Shown here piece after piece: positions 46,401-53,078 of a stretch of DNA of 64,000 nucleotides. Where the stretch lies: assembly GCF_002831565.1 (NCBI RefSeq), contig NZ_CP025096.1, positions 5,943,014-6,007,013 on the forward strand, in the 5' to 3' direction. The notes below the pieces were generated by a model. The model had not been told where the DNA came from, did no database searches, and worked only from the letters and a program-made list of their open reading frames with translations. Numbering within the stretch: position 1 is the first letter of the stretch; each line of letters begins with the position of its first letter. The stretch is from Spirosoma pollinicola (GTDB lineage Bacteria > Bacteroidota > Bacteroidia > Cytophagales > Spirosomataceae). The position numbers and the translations under genes are program-made.

Positions 46401-46704
46401 CGGCACAGTGGCTCAGACCAACGGTCAACTAACGGTCACAGGTTTGGTGAGCAGCACGGCTACGTCATATACTTACCAGATCGTACTAGGGAGCAGTTTT
46501 GACAGTGGCACGTTGCTAACGGTTAATAAGACGGCTGTTCCTCTGAGTAGTATTCTGAGCAGTAGTTTGGCGCCCGGAACGTACACAGTACGGATTTACA
46601 ATGCATCCGGCTGTTATCGTGACGTGACAGCGGTGATTCTACCCGCCAACTGTGTTTGTCCGCCACCGAAGTGTGTTCCGTTTGTTGTACAGAAGATACG
46701 CTGA
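37408..46704 (+). CDS. Giant SdrD_B/Ig-repeat modular exoprotein (3098 aa)
   Basis: A single 9.3-kb frame. An unusually long N-terminal extension (about 75 residues) ends in a signal-like core, LLLWLMASLSAQA. The rest is extracellular and mostly beta. Two related modules come first: an SdrD_B-like domain (about residues 76-190 and 1004-1110) followed by a propeller-like region (ENNPALVTNCYVP and ESNPKLVVPCYVY mark the joins) and another SdrD_B domain (about 662 and 1587, both EIGNRVW..TN.DGIQ). Later come a third SdrD_B near 2677 (LGDFVWYDTNKNGQQDG), two near-identical Ig-like pairs (about 2299-2590), a He_PIG-type Ig domain (2590-2670) and a DUF11 domain (about 2800-2900). The C-terminus ends in CVPFVVQKIR with no clear type IX sorting domain. 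Likely an adhesin or cell-surface polymer; function unproven. Confidence 0.88.
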   Translation: MQFTSIYFRLIKCLLQVFAVSFRRLAFRQIDRQSVWPASLQFPLITRISLNNASPARASALGLLLWLMASLSAQAQVSGRVYQDFNANGVYDISATIASADGTTLPVAVDKGIAGVVVNAYGPTGSLAGTATTAADGTYTIAGATGNVRVEFSILPTNYLSGPVGTNSGTSVQFVTAPATNINFGINRPWDYSENNPALVTNCYVPLSRTGTYTASDVIVTVPNNAGSSVYSGGVGCTSCPTAYNLPAPNHLATHAQVGSTFGLGWQASTKTLFAATYIKQFTDIGPQGTGAIYRINMTNPSAPVVMTGAPNTVTGPIDLNLIFGAGTMGANPFSPYPDFNTVTGRQIVGDAVFNAGFSDIDVSEDGKTLYALSFKDKKIYSIPIDGSPINSTTVKSAVIPVISGQTLANVRPTGMGIKDGKVYVITQGSFAIDASNDYDTGVDFVGSVRYPYLNGTGIGTQHAVYAYDPATNTFTTTPVLSFNNRDANSNWIWYWGIIYMDLVFDDKGAMILGGRNISNDVVGGTTGARLVRASKNGSGVYDIEDGGSSGGITTGGSTVSNGSVSNGLYYYQVDPVDGGEGDSNGGLAQIPGHPNVIETQYDPFEVYTAGLRWLNNTTGKSTKAVEIVAPSNPFSFNGVNFDNKAGVLGELEALSSPAPIEIGNRVWNDTNNDGIQNAGETGIAGVSVSLCTGAGAPIATAVTDANGTYYFSSGSGTTTGSVIYSLSALTANTNYQLKFPTTNSSKSLVTANAGADNIDSDAPASGVVSFSTASIGANDHTFDVGYGAATCALSTTVTAGTCTPATNQYAVSGTLSLINNAAGGTATITDGTATTTVTIAANATTASYILTGLTSDAASHTVTVSLPGCGTATVGYTAPGSCSSAASSCSITIKPTVSGCYSVSGVSKATVSVEVGWSNAPTGNITVTYAGQTKTITPGSFTTSANSGTIVSPQVVAFEVDLSTATSGQTAIATFNNSTTCTITSSAIILPAACLPTPCTTGQTGGTVFNDYNANGIHESGETTGIPSVTVKAFDCNGALVGTTTTDQYGRYTFTGLTASNYPIRVEFSGLPAIYGQGTLNGSDGRTTVQFVNAASCTIDLGVLDPTDYCESNPKLVVPCYVYGDPQTGSLSGQRDAVVMFDYNLAGAPDMTKMTEVAKAEQVGTLWGEAYDKDTKRLYMSATLKRHAGLGPLGLGGIYVADLTNLSAPVTTAYIDVTTLGINVGSSTATDTWFGVTNLTRGLSTDPSKASVDLNAYKAIGKAGIGGISLSADGKKLYFTNLYDKKLYVLNVGTGAATLDKSIDFLSAASCPNGDLRPWATKFYRGKVYAGVVCDAGTSQNQADMRAFVYQIDPSTNASSVIFDFPLTYPKGTPNTQFPDRTGWYPWTDDWSLKIAPNNTVDKDRVVHPEPIFNDIEFDIDGSMVLAFGDRTAVQTGLNNYGPYAPYSTNSSYQGNVGGDILRAYSTGISFVLENNAKAGPVTGAGLNNNQGPGFGEFYNDKVASFHSEDIVGGLALLPGSGEVVAVAMDPSTSPLVLNAGGVRHFNNTTGAVNSGYAVYKSNTGDGTYGKATGLGDLILTCSTPTYLEIGNRVWVDTNKDGIQDPCEKSMAGVNVALYQGNTLIATATTDANGEYYFNNNPVSSTVVGTTSTTLIQPNTAYTVRFGTDGTTNQYDNTTGILTTSIGKFNVTTAFSTAPTANTLNDSNALVSGGFLSANVTTGAAGSVNHTIDAGFICAPTTVGSVSVVKATCTGTTANNDGQVLLTGVVCGDKAFIYTSGPAPSYTATGGLSVSASAVSFTGLVNPSTSAGQSYSIIVYNGPCCFTTVTAVLPQQVCTAVPCSISATAAATCNNNGTLDSNTDDYTSFVLTPYNAVQGSRFTITATQAGSPIAITFPDGTTTTSGASMSALSYAYPTPFRTGVGTAGKGNIIITITDVNNATCTTHVTVVDPGTCAPAVCVGTTPTSVSYAYQTPFQTTELANVPLLLNKFDNGGGTRTLTGVKLTYKIFEATNYLFENASSTSNDFVATTSGTARMKLSGTTIITAGFPNVTTGDLTLPAGVTVAAQGTYSGDAPFGTSNVSTLKGMDSWLTPLLQDIFIDPRLDPRWVTTATGNPGNDADIYVWAPQSFSSTGVTTYTATTDLTHFVGSGTIPLVASTVNGFGFIGGGGNILSIQNTKAYACATVEYTYICTVCSLTATATPTVCNPVTNQYDVSGTISLTSNLAGGVATITDGTVSTSVTVGVSATSVAYSLTGLTSDGANHTLTVTLAGCGSATVGYTAPASCTIAATILVTSATVCYGSSATLVASGCTGTITWSSGATGASFVTPALTATTDYTATCTTSTGSTTSAVGTVTVMPQPVLSLQASATLVTVGTPVSLSAIGCVGTVSWPTGVTGASISVTPANPTNVYSATCTTGPGCTTVATTTINTAPSASLVVISATVCYGSSATLVASGCTGTITWSSGATGASFVTPALTATTDYTATCTTSTGSTTSAVGTVTVMRQPVLSLQASATLVTVGTPVSLSAIGCVGTVSWSTGATGAAISVTPANPTNVYSATCTTSPGCTTVASTTISTTLACSLSVTTTSLPKGQVGVAYNQTIVTTGGTAPLNFSVSGGNLPTGLSLNATTGIISGTPTVSGSFPTTITVTDAKACQVKLSLSVFQIDPAPQTASLGDFVWYDTNKNGQQDGLETGVAGVIVKLFDPTSSTVTPIASLTTDASGKYLFTNLTPGQYCVIFQTTTLPVGYSLTLANTGADATDSDASPVTGKTATYTLTAGQQELSVDAGIIAPAISLNLDKLVDKSRAKVGDVLTYTLVLTNTGTVTATNVVVSDVSTVGLRYVAGSASAPAGSTFTQGNPLSTWTIASLGAGQHLDLTFQAIADSSGILYNTATIPGDTARVCTSIPYQVCKGSVYQFQLGVAVGSQSYQWYKDGVALTGASSNTLLVTAAGSYSVAINGVAGCLTGSCCPFIIEEIADVASYSLAATTPTCNGTVAQTNGQLTVTGLVSSTATSYTYQIVLGSSFDSGTLLTVNKTAVPLSSILSSSLAPGTYTVRIYNASGCYRDVTAVILPANCVCPPPKCVPFVVQKIR
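44305..45180 (+). repeat. Two tandem 438-bp repeats inside the giant gene
   Basis: Units 44305-44742 and 44743-45180 (146 codons each) are almost identical in the first half, with two differences in about 190 bases, and more diverged in the second half. Each unit encodes two Ig-like domains. The frame is kept, and the pattern suggests recent duplication or gene conversion. Confidence 0.92.
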
Positions 46705-46759
46705 ATTAGACCTTAGTTTGTTCTGATAAATAAGTCCTCCTGCTGGTTTAGAGGTTGAC

Positions 46760-46844
46760 TTGAAACGAGAAATCACTCAAAAATAGTGTCAGATTGTCTC
46801 AATGGCGTAGTCTGACATTATTTTCGAGTGATTTCTCGTTTCGA
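46760..46844. repeat. 34-bp inverted repeat after the giant gene
   Basis: Arms 46760-46793 and 46811-46844 pair at 31 of 34 positions around a 17-nt loop. It lies between two genes on the same strand, 56 bp after one stop codon and 52 bp before the next start. It supports the later start for the antiporter gene, because a start at 46794 would fall inside the loop. Confidence 0.88.
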
Positions 46845-46895
46845 TCAGACTGGGTTTCGTTTCGCCTAAATACCGACAATCAGTTATCTTGCCGC

Positions 46896-48077
46896 ATGGA
46901 TTCATCAATTCTAATTATTGTTCTGAGTTTGTCGGTACTGATTTCGTATGCTTTTGACTTGTTCAGCAGTCGGTTCAAAACGCCCTCTGTTTTGCTGCTT
47001 TTGCTGTTAGGTATGATTATCAGGCAGGCCACTCAGTATTTTGATGTTCAGGTGCCTTATGTTACAACGATTCTACCAACATTGGGCACGCTGGGCCTGA
47101 TTCTGCTGGTGCTTGAGGGCGGCCTTGATCTTGAACTCCATACCGACCGATTAAGCGTACTTCGACGAACATCGCTAGCGTCATTGCTGGCTATCGTAGG
47201 CGGAACGTTACTGATGGCGGGTATGCTCTATCTGCTGTTGAACGATTCGTTCTACCATTGTCTGATTGCTGCCCTGCCCTTTTCCATCATCAGCAGTTCG
47301 GTTACGGTACAGCGACTGGATCAGCTGTCGGGGGTGCAACGTGAGTATGCCGTTTACGAATCGGCGTTTGCCAGCATATTGGGTATCATGGTCTTTAATT
47401 TTTTGTTGCTGAGCCGGGGGTCTGTTCTGGAAGCTGTTTGGCTGTTTACGCGAGATACCCTTTTCATGGCGCTTATCTCCCTGATTTGCTGCTTCGGGCT
47501 GCTTTACCTGATTGGTCGTATCAATCACCGAATCAAATTTCTTCCCATTATATCTGTGCTTTTTCTGGTCTACGCTTTGGCCGAAATCAACCACCTGTCG
47601 TCTTTATTGTTAATTCTTATTTTTGGCTTGTTTCTCAACAATACAGAATTGTTTATTCGTGGACGATTAAGTCTGATTCTTAAAAATGACTTGTTCGAGA
47701 AAGAACTTGATCAACTCAAAAATCTGACGGCCGAGGGCTCTTTTGTTGTGCGGACCTTTTTCTATCTGATTTTAGGCTATGCCGCTATCCCCAGTGAGTT
47801 AGTCGATACCGATGCAATGATCGTTAGTGCGTTGTTTATGGTCATTATCATTGCCTGGCGCTGGGTAACACTCCGGCTAACGTATTGGGGCGTTTCGAGT
47901 CCGTTATTGTGGATTGCTCCACGGGGTCTAATTACGATCCTGCTCTATTTGAATATCCCCGAAGATTTACGATTACAGGGTTTCCGCGAAGGGATCCCTA
48001 TGGTAGTTGTTACCTTATCCTACCTGGTTGTCATGACAGGCGTATTGGGAAGTAAACCCGTGGGGGATGGAGAGTGA
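46896..48077 (+). CDS. CPA-type sodium/proton antiporter-like membrane protein
   Basis: A 393-residue protein with about 11-12 membrane helices from the first residues (ILIIVLSLSVLISYAF), GLILLVLEGGLDLELH in helix 3-4 as in CPA1/CPA2 exchangers, and a C-terminal helix LRLTYWGVSSPLLWIAPRGL. In typical CPA1 proteins the key helix carries ND or DD after the ES motif; here it reads YESAFASILGIMVFNF, so the usual ion-binding Asp is absent. It may transport differently or be a regulator. No C-terminal RCK domain. The start at 46896 follows the inverted repeat and gives a normal N-terminus. Confidence 0.85.
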   Translation: MDSSILIIVLSLSVLISYAFDLFSSRFKTPSVLLLLLLGMIIRQATQYFDVQVPYVTTILPTLGTLGLILLVLEGGLDLELHTDRLSVLRRTSLASLLAIVGGTLLMAGMLYLLLNDSFYHCLIAALPFSIISSSVTVQRLDQLSGVQREYAVYESAFASILGIMVFNFLLLSRGSVLEAVWLFTRDTLFMALISLICCFGLLYLIGRINHRIKFLPIISVLFLVYALAEINHLSSLLLILIFGLFLNNTELFIRGRLSLILKNDLFEKELDQLKNLTAEGSFVVRTFFYLILGYAAIPSELVDTDAMIVSALFMVIIIAWRWVTLRLTYWGVSSPLLWIAPRGLITILLYLNIPEDLRLQGFREGIPMVVVTLSYLVVMTGVLGSKPVGDGE

Positions 48078-48079
48078 GG

Positions 48080-48116
48080 AGTGAAGAATAGTTAATTGTT
48101 TAAATTATTCTTCACT
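48080..48116. terminator. Hairpin between convergent genes
   Basis: An 11-bp perfect stem (48080-48090 with 48106-48116) starting right after the antiporter stop codon. It could terminate both converging genes, although it lacks a strong T run. Confidence 0.65.
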
Positions 48117-48122
48117 CTTCAT

Positions 48123-48437
48123 TCAATTTAAGTATTGCCGGAAAGACCACCAGCGTCTTGATTTTAAATAGACCAGGTTATCTTCATTCGCGAAGGCTTC
48201 CCGTTCAAAACTGATGTTGCGATAAGCGTTGTAATGCTTCCTGTACTGAAACCGGCGAATAAGATACTCGACGGTATACCAGAGATAAAAAAGAACGATG
48301 CCTAGTTCGGCTTGCTGGCGCAGATGAATTCGTTCGTGGTTCAACAGGACAGGGCCCGGATTTGGATGCCTAACCAAAATAAACGGGAAAAGAGCCATCC
48401 CATCGGGGCCAAGTGAAGCAACGTGAATGACGAACAT
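48123..48437 (-). CDS. Small protein with HExxH motif (104 aa)
   Basis: A 104-residue protein with a possible zinc-binding HERIH motif in LLNHERIHLRQQAELG, a hydrophobic stretch (GIVLFYLWYTVEYLI) and a basic, Tyr-rich C-terminal half (FQYRKHYNAYRNISFEREAF). The Glu of SFEREAFAN could supply the third zinc ligand, as in gluzincins. Similar short proteins occur in Bacteroidota without a known role. It is much shorter than a normal M48 or M56 protease. Situated between two cation-antiporter-like genes. Confidence 0.75.
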   Translation of the reverse strand: MFVIHVASLGPDGMALFPFILVRHPNPGPVLLNHERIHLRQQAELGIVLFYLWYTVEYLIRRFQYRKHYNAYRNISFEREAFANEDNLVYLKSRRWWSFRQYLN

Positions 48438-48583
48438 AGATACGGATAGCTGAATAGATACCTAACAGGAAGTAAGGCAAATTTGATCAATAACAGGCAA
48501 ATTTGCGCTTAGTTTCCCTTTACCTGTTGCGCTTCCCTATTGTCGTCCTTGTACTTACACAGCATGAGCTGAAAACTTTTTCT

Positions 48584-49879
48584 ATGACGTTACTACTTAC
48601 AGGTTTTTTTATTATTGGTTATTTACTGATTAGCTTCGAACACTCGATTAAGATCAACAAAACAGCTACAGCACTCATTACAGGTATCGTTTGCTGGGCT
48701 GCCTATGCGCTATTGGCAACAAATGCCGAAGCTGTTGGGCATCAACTGGAACACCACCTGACTGACACGGCCGAAATTCTGTTTTTCCTGATGGGAGCCA
48801 TGACGGTTGTTGAACTGATTGATGTACATGATGGCTTTACACTCATCACCGACCGTATTGCCAGCCGAAACATTCGTTCATTACTTTGGATTATCAGTCT
48901 GCTTTCGTTTTTTTTGTCGGCCCTTTTAGACAACCTCACAACATCTATTGTTATGGTGTCTGTTGCTCGCAAGCTCATTCGGAATGCCGAAGATCGACGT
49001 GTTGTGGCGGGCATGATAATCGTTGCGGCCAACGCAGGTGGTGCCTGGTCGCCCATTGGCGACGTGACAACAACCATGCTCTGGATTGGCGGACAAATTA
49101 CCACGGTCAATATCATACGGACCGTAGTACTTCCCAGCCTGGTGTCCTTACTGGTGCCATTGGCCGTGTTGACCCGCTATTACAAATCTGAATCAGAGAG
49201 TAAAGCCCCAACAGTAAAGTCGGGGGCGAGTCGACCTTACGTAACGCCAACCTCCCGACGCGAGCGACGAATCATGCTGGCCATCGGCCTGGGTGGAATG
49301 CTGTTTGTGCCAATTTTCAAGACGCTCACCCATTTGCCCCCCTATATGGGCATGATGCTGGTACTGGGCCTGATCTGGGTAGCATCAGAAGTGCTGCATA
49401 GTGACAAGGACGAAGCCGAACGGAAGAAATTCACTGCGGCCTATGCCCTAAGCCGTATCGACACACCCAGTATTTTGTTTTTCCTTGGTATTTTATTGGC
49501 CGTAGGTGCGCTGGAGTCAACGGGTATTCTACGATCGCTGGCCGGATCACTTAGTCAGGCCGTTGGTAATCTGGATGTAATTATTTTCATGATTGGCGTT
49601 GTATCGGCGGTGGTTGATAACGTGCCTATTGTGGCGGCCACAATGGGTATGTATGATCTGAATACTTACGCGGTCGATACCAAAATCTGGACCTTTCTGG
49701 CGTATTGTGCCGGTACTGGCGGGAGCTTACTACTTATTGGATCGGCAGCGGGAGTGGCTGTTATGGGCATGGAAAAGCTGGCTTTTGGCTGGTATCTGCG
49801 TAAGATCAGCTGGCTTGCCTTACTTGGTTATGTGGCTGGTGCACTGGTCTTTTTGGTGGAGTTCGCGCTGACTGCCTGA
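48584..49879 (+). CDS. nhaD: NhaD-type Na+/H+ antiporter
   Basis: A 431-residue ion-transporter-superfamily membrane protein. It opens with TGFFIIGYLLISFEHSIKIN, the NhaD family start, then GAMTVVELIDVHDGF, LSALLDNLTTSIVMVSVARK (conserved DNLTT), ANAGGAWSPIGDVTTTMLWI and, in the second half, VVDNVPIVAATMGMYD and GTGGSLLLIGSAAGVAVMG. These two inverted motif pairs match the family. It exchanges sodium for protons across the inner membrane, helping salt and pH tolerance. The ATG at 48584 is chosen over an upstream frame from 48503. Confidence 0.92.
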   Translation: MTLLLTGFFIIGYLLISFEHSIKINKTATALITGIVCWAAYALLATNAEAVGHQLEHHLTDTAEILFFLMGAMTVVELIDVHDGFTLITDRIASRNIRSLLWIISLLSFFLSALLDNLTTSIVMVSVARKLIRNAEDRRVVAGMIIVAANAGGAWSPIGDVTTTMLWIGGQITTVNIIRTVVLPSLVSLLVPLAVLTRYYKSESESKAPTVKSGASRPYVTPTSRRERRIMLAIGLGGMLFVPIFKTLTHLPPYMGMMLVLGLIWVASEVLHSDKDEAERKKFTAAYALSRIDTPSILFFLGILLAVGALESTGILRSLAGSLSQAVGNLDVIIFMIGVVSAVVDNVPIVAATMGMYDLNTYAVDTKIWTFLAYCAGTGGSLLLIGSAAGVAVMGMEKLAFGWYLRKISWLALLGYVAGALVFLVEFALTA

Positions 49880-49958
49880 CCAACGGAATCCCTTTTCGTG
49901 TATCTTGTCGTTTCAGACCTGATAACTTAACTTTGATCTTGTACATCACCGAAAAATC

Positions 49959-50672
49959 ATGAAAAAGCTACTATTAATTGTAAGCGCTTTTGCTCTGTTT
50001 TTGCCGTCAGCTGTTGCCCAAACGACACCAACGGCCGATGAGATAATCGACAAATACATTGCGGCCATTGGGGGAAAGGATGCGCTGGCGAAAGTGACGG
50101 ATTTAACGACCAGCATGTCTAGTGAAGGCCAGAATGGCGCTATCATTATGATTACGCGGAAGCAGAAATTGCCCAATATGTTCTCGATGTTAATCAACGC
50201 CAACGGTATGGAGGTAATGCGACAAACCGGCGATGGCTCAAAAGTGCAGATGGGGGGGATGCAGGGCAGCCGTACGCTCGAAGGCCCGGCAGCCCTGCAA
50301 ATGACCATAATGAGCACGCTTTTCCCTGAATTGCACTATGTCGAAAACGGGGTAAAGACGACGCTGGTTGGCCCCGAAAAAGTGGATGGCAAAGATACCT
50401 ACAAGCTTAGCCACACTACTGCAGAAGGAACACCGACCTGGACCGATAATTTCGACGTTGCAACGGGGCTAAAAGTACAGGCGGTCACGACGGCCAAATC
50501 GCCACAGGGCGAAATGACGACTACCAGCGTGTTTTCAGATTACAAAGAGGTAAATGGTATCAAGTTTCCGATGACCATCTTACAGCAGTCGCCACGGGGG
50601 CCAATGACGATGACCGTCGACAATGTAAAAGTCAACAAAGGCATCAAAGACTCTGAATTTACGGTGAAGTAA
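49959..50672 (+). CDS. Periplasmic LolA-like protein
   Basis: A 237-residue exported protein with signal peptide LLIVSAFALFLPSAVAQ. It then reads TADEIIDKYIAAIGGKDALA, the usual start of Bacteroidota 'outer membrane lipoprotein-sorting' (LolA-like) proteins. The beta-rich rest (TYKLSHTTAEGTPTWTDNFD, VNGIKFPMTILQQS) fits the LolA/LppX half-barrel. Such proteins carry lipoproteins or other hydrophobic cargo across the periplasm; this one is a paralogue, and the housekeeping LolA is expected elsewhere. It ends in front of a strong bidirectional terminator. Confidence 0.85.
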   Translation: MKKLLLIVSAFALFLPSAVAQTTPTADEIIDKYIAAIGGKDALAKVTDLTTSMSSEGQNGAIIMITRKQKLPNMFSMLINANGMEVMRQTGDGSKVQMGGMQGSRTLEGPAALQMTIMSTLFPELHYVENGVKTTLVGPEKVDGKDTYKLSHTTAEGTPTWTDNFDVATGLKVQAVTTAKSPQGEMTTTSVFSDYKEVNGIKFPMTILQQSPRGPMTMTVDNVKVNKGIKDSEFTVK

Positions 50673-50690
50673 ATAGAACCTGATTTTATA

Positions 50691-50727
50691 AGAAAAGCCG
50701 CTGAAATTGAATTTCAGCGGCTTTTCT
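50691..50727. terminator. Bidirectional intrinsic terminator
   Basis: A near-perfect palindrome with about 17-18 bp of stem (50691-50708 with 50710-50727), a GC-rich core and A/T runs on both sides. It separates the convergent LolA-like and beta-barrel genes. Confidence 0.93.
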
Positions 50728-50745
50728 ATTCACGTTCGTTTATCG

Positions 50746-51516
50746 TTAGTATGTAACTGGTGTTGTTGAACGAACACGCGTGCCAAAACCGAGCCGTAGC
50801 CCTGCATACCAGCCCGATAACTGAATGGCCGGGTTGTTTGCACTGATTTCATGACTGGCATCGAGGGGAGATCGACCGGTGAACCGGTATCCGGCATCCA
50901 GACCGATAACAAATGAACGTTCCATCGTAGAACAATCGAGTTGTCGCTGGCTGTAAGGTATGCGCAAGTGGGCAGTCAAACCAGCGTCGATACCCCCGCT
51001 GCTGGTTCGAAGCGTAGCCTTCTGGGTACTACCCGGATTCGTTAATATCGTATTGAGCGATGGGGCAGTACTGCTCACGGGCTCGACACCTAAATGAAAT
51101 GGGATGGTGATGATGCTTAACTGAGGCCCTAATTGAAATTTTTCTGAATGAATTAAGCTGTATGTACCACCGATCTTAAAATAGTAAAACCCGGACGTTG
51201 CTTTATATGCGCCGTTCGTAACACGCTGACCAGACCCAAACGATAAGCCAAATTCTGATTGAAAAGCTAATGGCTTGTTGGCGCGTGAAAATTGAGAGGT
51301 TACACTAATGACAGGAACCTGCGATGATAGGTTGCCGTACCCAGCCTGTTGTAAGGCTTGATTCAATTCGCCTAAGTTGACACCCTGCATACCAAGGCGA
51401 TAAGTTGTGATGGCATCGTAATTGCTCCAGCGAGAAACCGATCGCTGTGCCATTGCGGGGTTAAATAAAACCAGTGACAGGGCTACTATTTTCAGGTAAA
51501 CGTTTAGGGTTTTCAT
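50746..51516 (-). CDS. Outer-membrane beta-barrel protein of unknown function
   Basis: A 256-residue exported protein: signal peptide ending NPAMAQ, then alternating beta strands (PLAFQSEFGLSFGSGQRVT, FYYFKIGGTYSLIHSEKF, LSGWYAGLRLGFGTRV) typical of an eight- to ten-stranded Bacteroidota porin-family barrel. Two Cys are not expected to matter. The exact family is not recognised. It is a single gene, as the next minus-strand gene upstream starts about 480 bp away with AT-rich sequence between. Confidence 0.75.
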   Translation of the reverse strand: MKTLNVYLKIVALSLVLFNPAMAQRSVSRWSNYDAITTYRLGMQGVNLGELNQALQQAGYGNLSSQVPVISVTSQFSRANKPLAFQSEFGLSFGSGQRVTNGAYKATSGFYYFKIGGTYSLIHSEKFQLGPQLSIITIPFHLGVEPVSSTAPSLNTILTNPGSTQKATLRTSSGGIDAGLTAHLRIPYSQRQLDCSTMERSFVIGLDAGYRFTGRSPLDASHEISANNPAIQLSGWYAGLRLGFGTRVRSTTPVTY

Positions 51517-51696
51517 AAGCTGTAGAGATGTTTTTATGTAAAGCTAAACGACTGATAGTCTGATTGTCCAGGGCTGTGAAAATTTAATGTGTTTTGTGTT
51601 ACCAGGTGAATTTTGAACGTAACTCTAACAGCCCTTAATGAATAGGACGTGTGAAAAGCAGCACCTTCACTTATTGCAAAATAGCATTAACTGACG

Positions 51697-51996
51697 CTAC
51701 AAATTCTTTATAAACTCTTCCAGCGCGTTCAGGTGATCGGTAAAGGCCTGTTGTCCGGTATTGGTGGCCGAGTACGTTGTGTTTGGTTTTCGACCAATAA
51801 ATTGCTTTTGCACGGCAACATAGCCCGACTCTTCCAGGGCACGCAGGTGCGTAGCCAGATTGCCGTCGGTTAGGCCCAGTAACTCTTTAAGCGAGTTGAA
51901 ACTCATCAACTCATTGACCATCAATACCGACATGATGCTTAGCCGCGCTTTGCTTTCAAAGGCTTTATTGAATTGAGCCAGCAGGTCGTTCTTCAT
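51697..51996 (-). CDS. Winged-helix transcriptional regulator
   Basis: A 99-residue winged-helix DNA-binding protein: FESKARLSIMSVLMVNELMS, recognition helix region GLTDGNLATHLRALEESGYV and wing VQKQFIGRKPNTTYSATN. It belongs to the ArsR/MarR-like HTH_34 type found in Bacteroidota next to small membrane proteins. It overlaps the end of the membrane-protein gene upstream by 4 bp, so the two are translationally coupled. It probably autoregulates the pair (inference); the ligand is unknown. Confidence 0.9.
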   Translation of the reverse strand: MKNDLLAQFNKAFESKARLSIMSVLMVNELMSFNSLKELLGLTDGNLATHLRALEESGYVAVQKQFIGRKPNTTYSATNTGQQAFTDHLNALEEFIKNL

Positions 51997-52640
51997 GCGG
52001 TGGTACGTTCGTATTTATAGTACATGGCCAGACCATATACAATGTGTAAAATGCCAAATCCAATCGACCAGGTCAGCAGGTTGTAGCCCGGCCAGAAGAG
52101 GGATAATAATCCCAGTCCAATTTCGCAGTAGGCCAGTGACTCAACATCACGTACTGTGTATTTGCTGCCATTGAGCAGAGCTAGTCCATAAAAAATCAGC
52201 GTTACCGGAAAGGCCAGCCAAATTAGATTGTACTGTAATAAGGCAAGACAAAATATGCCTCCGGTGGCCAATGGAACAGCCATCGCCCAAAGTAGTCGTT
52301 GCGAGGATGTGTTCCAAACCGTTTGGCCTTGTCGGCGGGTTTTTCGAACGGTGAAGTAACTGCCGGAAAGTAGGGCAAGTGATAAAACAATAATGGCTAC
52401 CGTAACTAAAAACTGCCTGACGTCCTGATGATTCCCACCTGCGTAAGAGCCCTGTGGACTAGTTTGAAGCGCAGTGAAAAAGCCTGTTTGTAAACGGAAA
52501 GAGACGATAACAGCTCCTGCCAGAGCGATAACCCCCGCCGAGACCCCCGATAGCCCACTTAGGGAGAGGAATTTGGAAGAACGTTCCATCAGGCTACGGA
52601 TTTCCGTTAGCGTTTGCAGGTGTTCGCGCGATTCGTGCAT
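51993..52640 (-). CDS. Integral membrane protein coupled to a wHTH regulator
   Basis: A 215-residue protein with a short soluble N-terminus (ESREHLQTLTEIRSLMERSS) and about six membrane helices (GVIALAGAVIVSF, FLVTVAIIVLSLALLSG, AVPLATGGIFCLALLQ, LAFPVTLIFYGLALL, IGLGLLSLFWPG, IGFGILHIVYGLAMYY). No enzyme motif was seen. The gene is followed, with a 4-bp ATGA overlap, by the winged-helix regulator. Such pairs may sense membrane or stress signals, but that is unproven. Confidence 0.85.
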   Translation of the reverse strand: MHESREHLQTLTEIRSLMERSSKFLSLSGLSGVSAGVIALAGAVIVSFRLQTGFFTALQTSPQGSYAGGNHQDVRQFLVTVAIIVLSLALLSGSYFTVRKTRRQGQTVWNTSSQRLLWAMAVPLATGGIFCLALLQYNLIWLAFPVTLIFYGLALLNGSKYTVRDVESLAYCEIGLGLLSLFWPGYNLLTWSIGFGILHIVYGLAMYYKYERTTA

Positions 52641-52700
52641 GAGTAAATAAATTTTGAATGGGAGAATGAGCGATTGAATGAATAATGTCAGGAAACCAAA

Positions 52701-53078
52701 CTAAGTAGTGAAAAATAGTCTATCCAATAAATGACCACCTAATATGATAAGACCGACGATGACGGCTATGATGGTTAAAATCAGAACGGCACCAGACGAG
52801 AGATCTTTGATTGCTTTGATTTGAGGATGCAAACCTGGGGAGACAAAATCGCACAGTTTTTCTATAGCCGTATTGAATGCTTCCGCTGCCCAGATTAAGC
52901 CGACTTGCGTCAGGATGATAGCCCATTCAACACGATTCAGGTTCAGCCAAAATCCAGCTGAGATGACCAGAATCGCTACCAGCAAGTGAACTTTGGCATT
53001 GTTCTCGAACCGAAACAAGTCGACAATACCCTCTCCGGCAAACCGGAAACTACGCAGCACTTTGCGGAAATCAATCAT
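52701..53078 (-). CDS. dgkA: Diacylglycerol/undecaprenol kinase family protein
   Basis: A 125-residue integral membrane kinase with three helices. It carries the family signatures RFENNAKVHLLVA and GLIWAAEAFNTAIEKLCD, in which the Glu and Asn residues bind Mg-ATP. In many bacteria outside the proteobacteria this family phosphorylates undecaprenol for cell-wall synthesis rather than diacylglycerol, so the true substrate is open. The ATG at 53078 is used; it overlaps the DUF1361 stop codon by 8 bp, so the two genes are coupled. Confidence 0.93.
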   Translation of the reverse strand: MIDFRKVLRSFRFAGEGIVDLFRFENNAKVHLLVAILVISAGFWLNLNRVEWAIILTQVGLIWAAEAFNTAIEKLCDFVSPGLHPQIKAIKDLSSGAVLILTIIAVIVGLIILGGHLLDRLFFTT

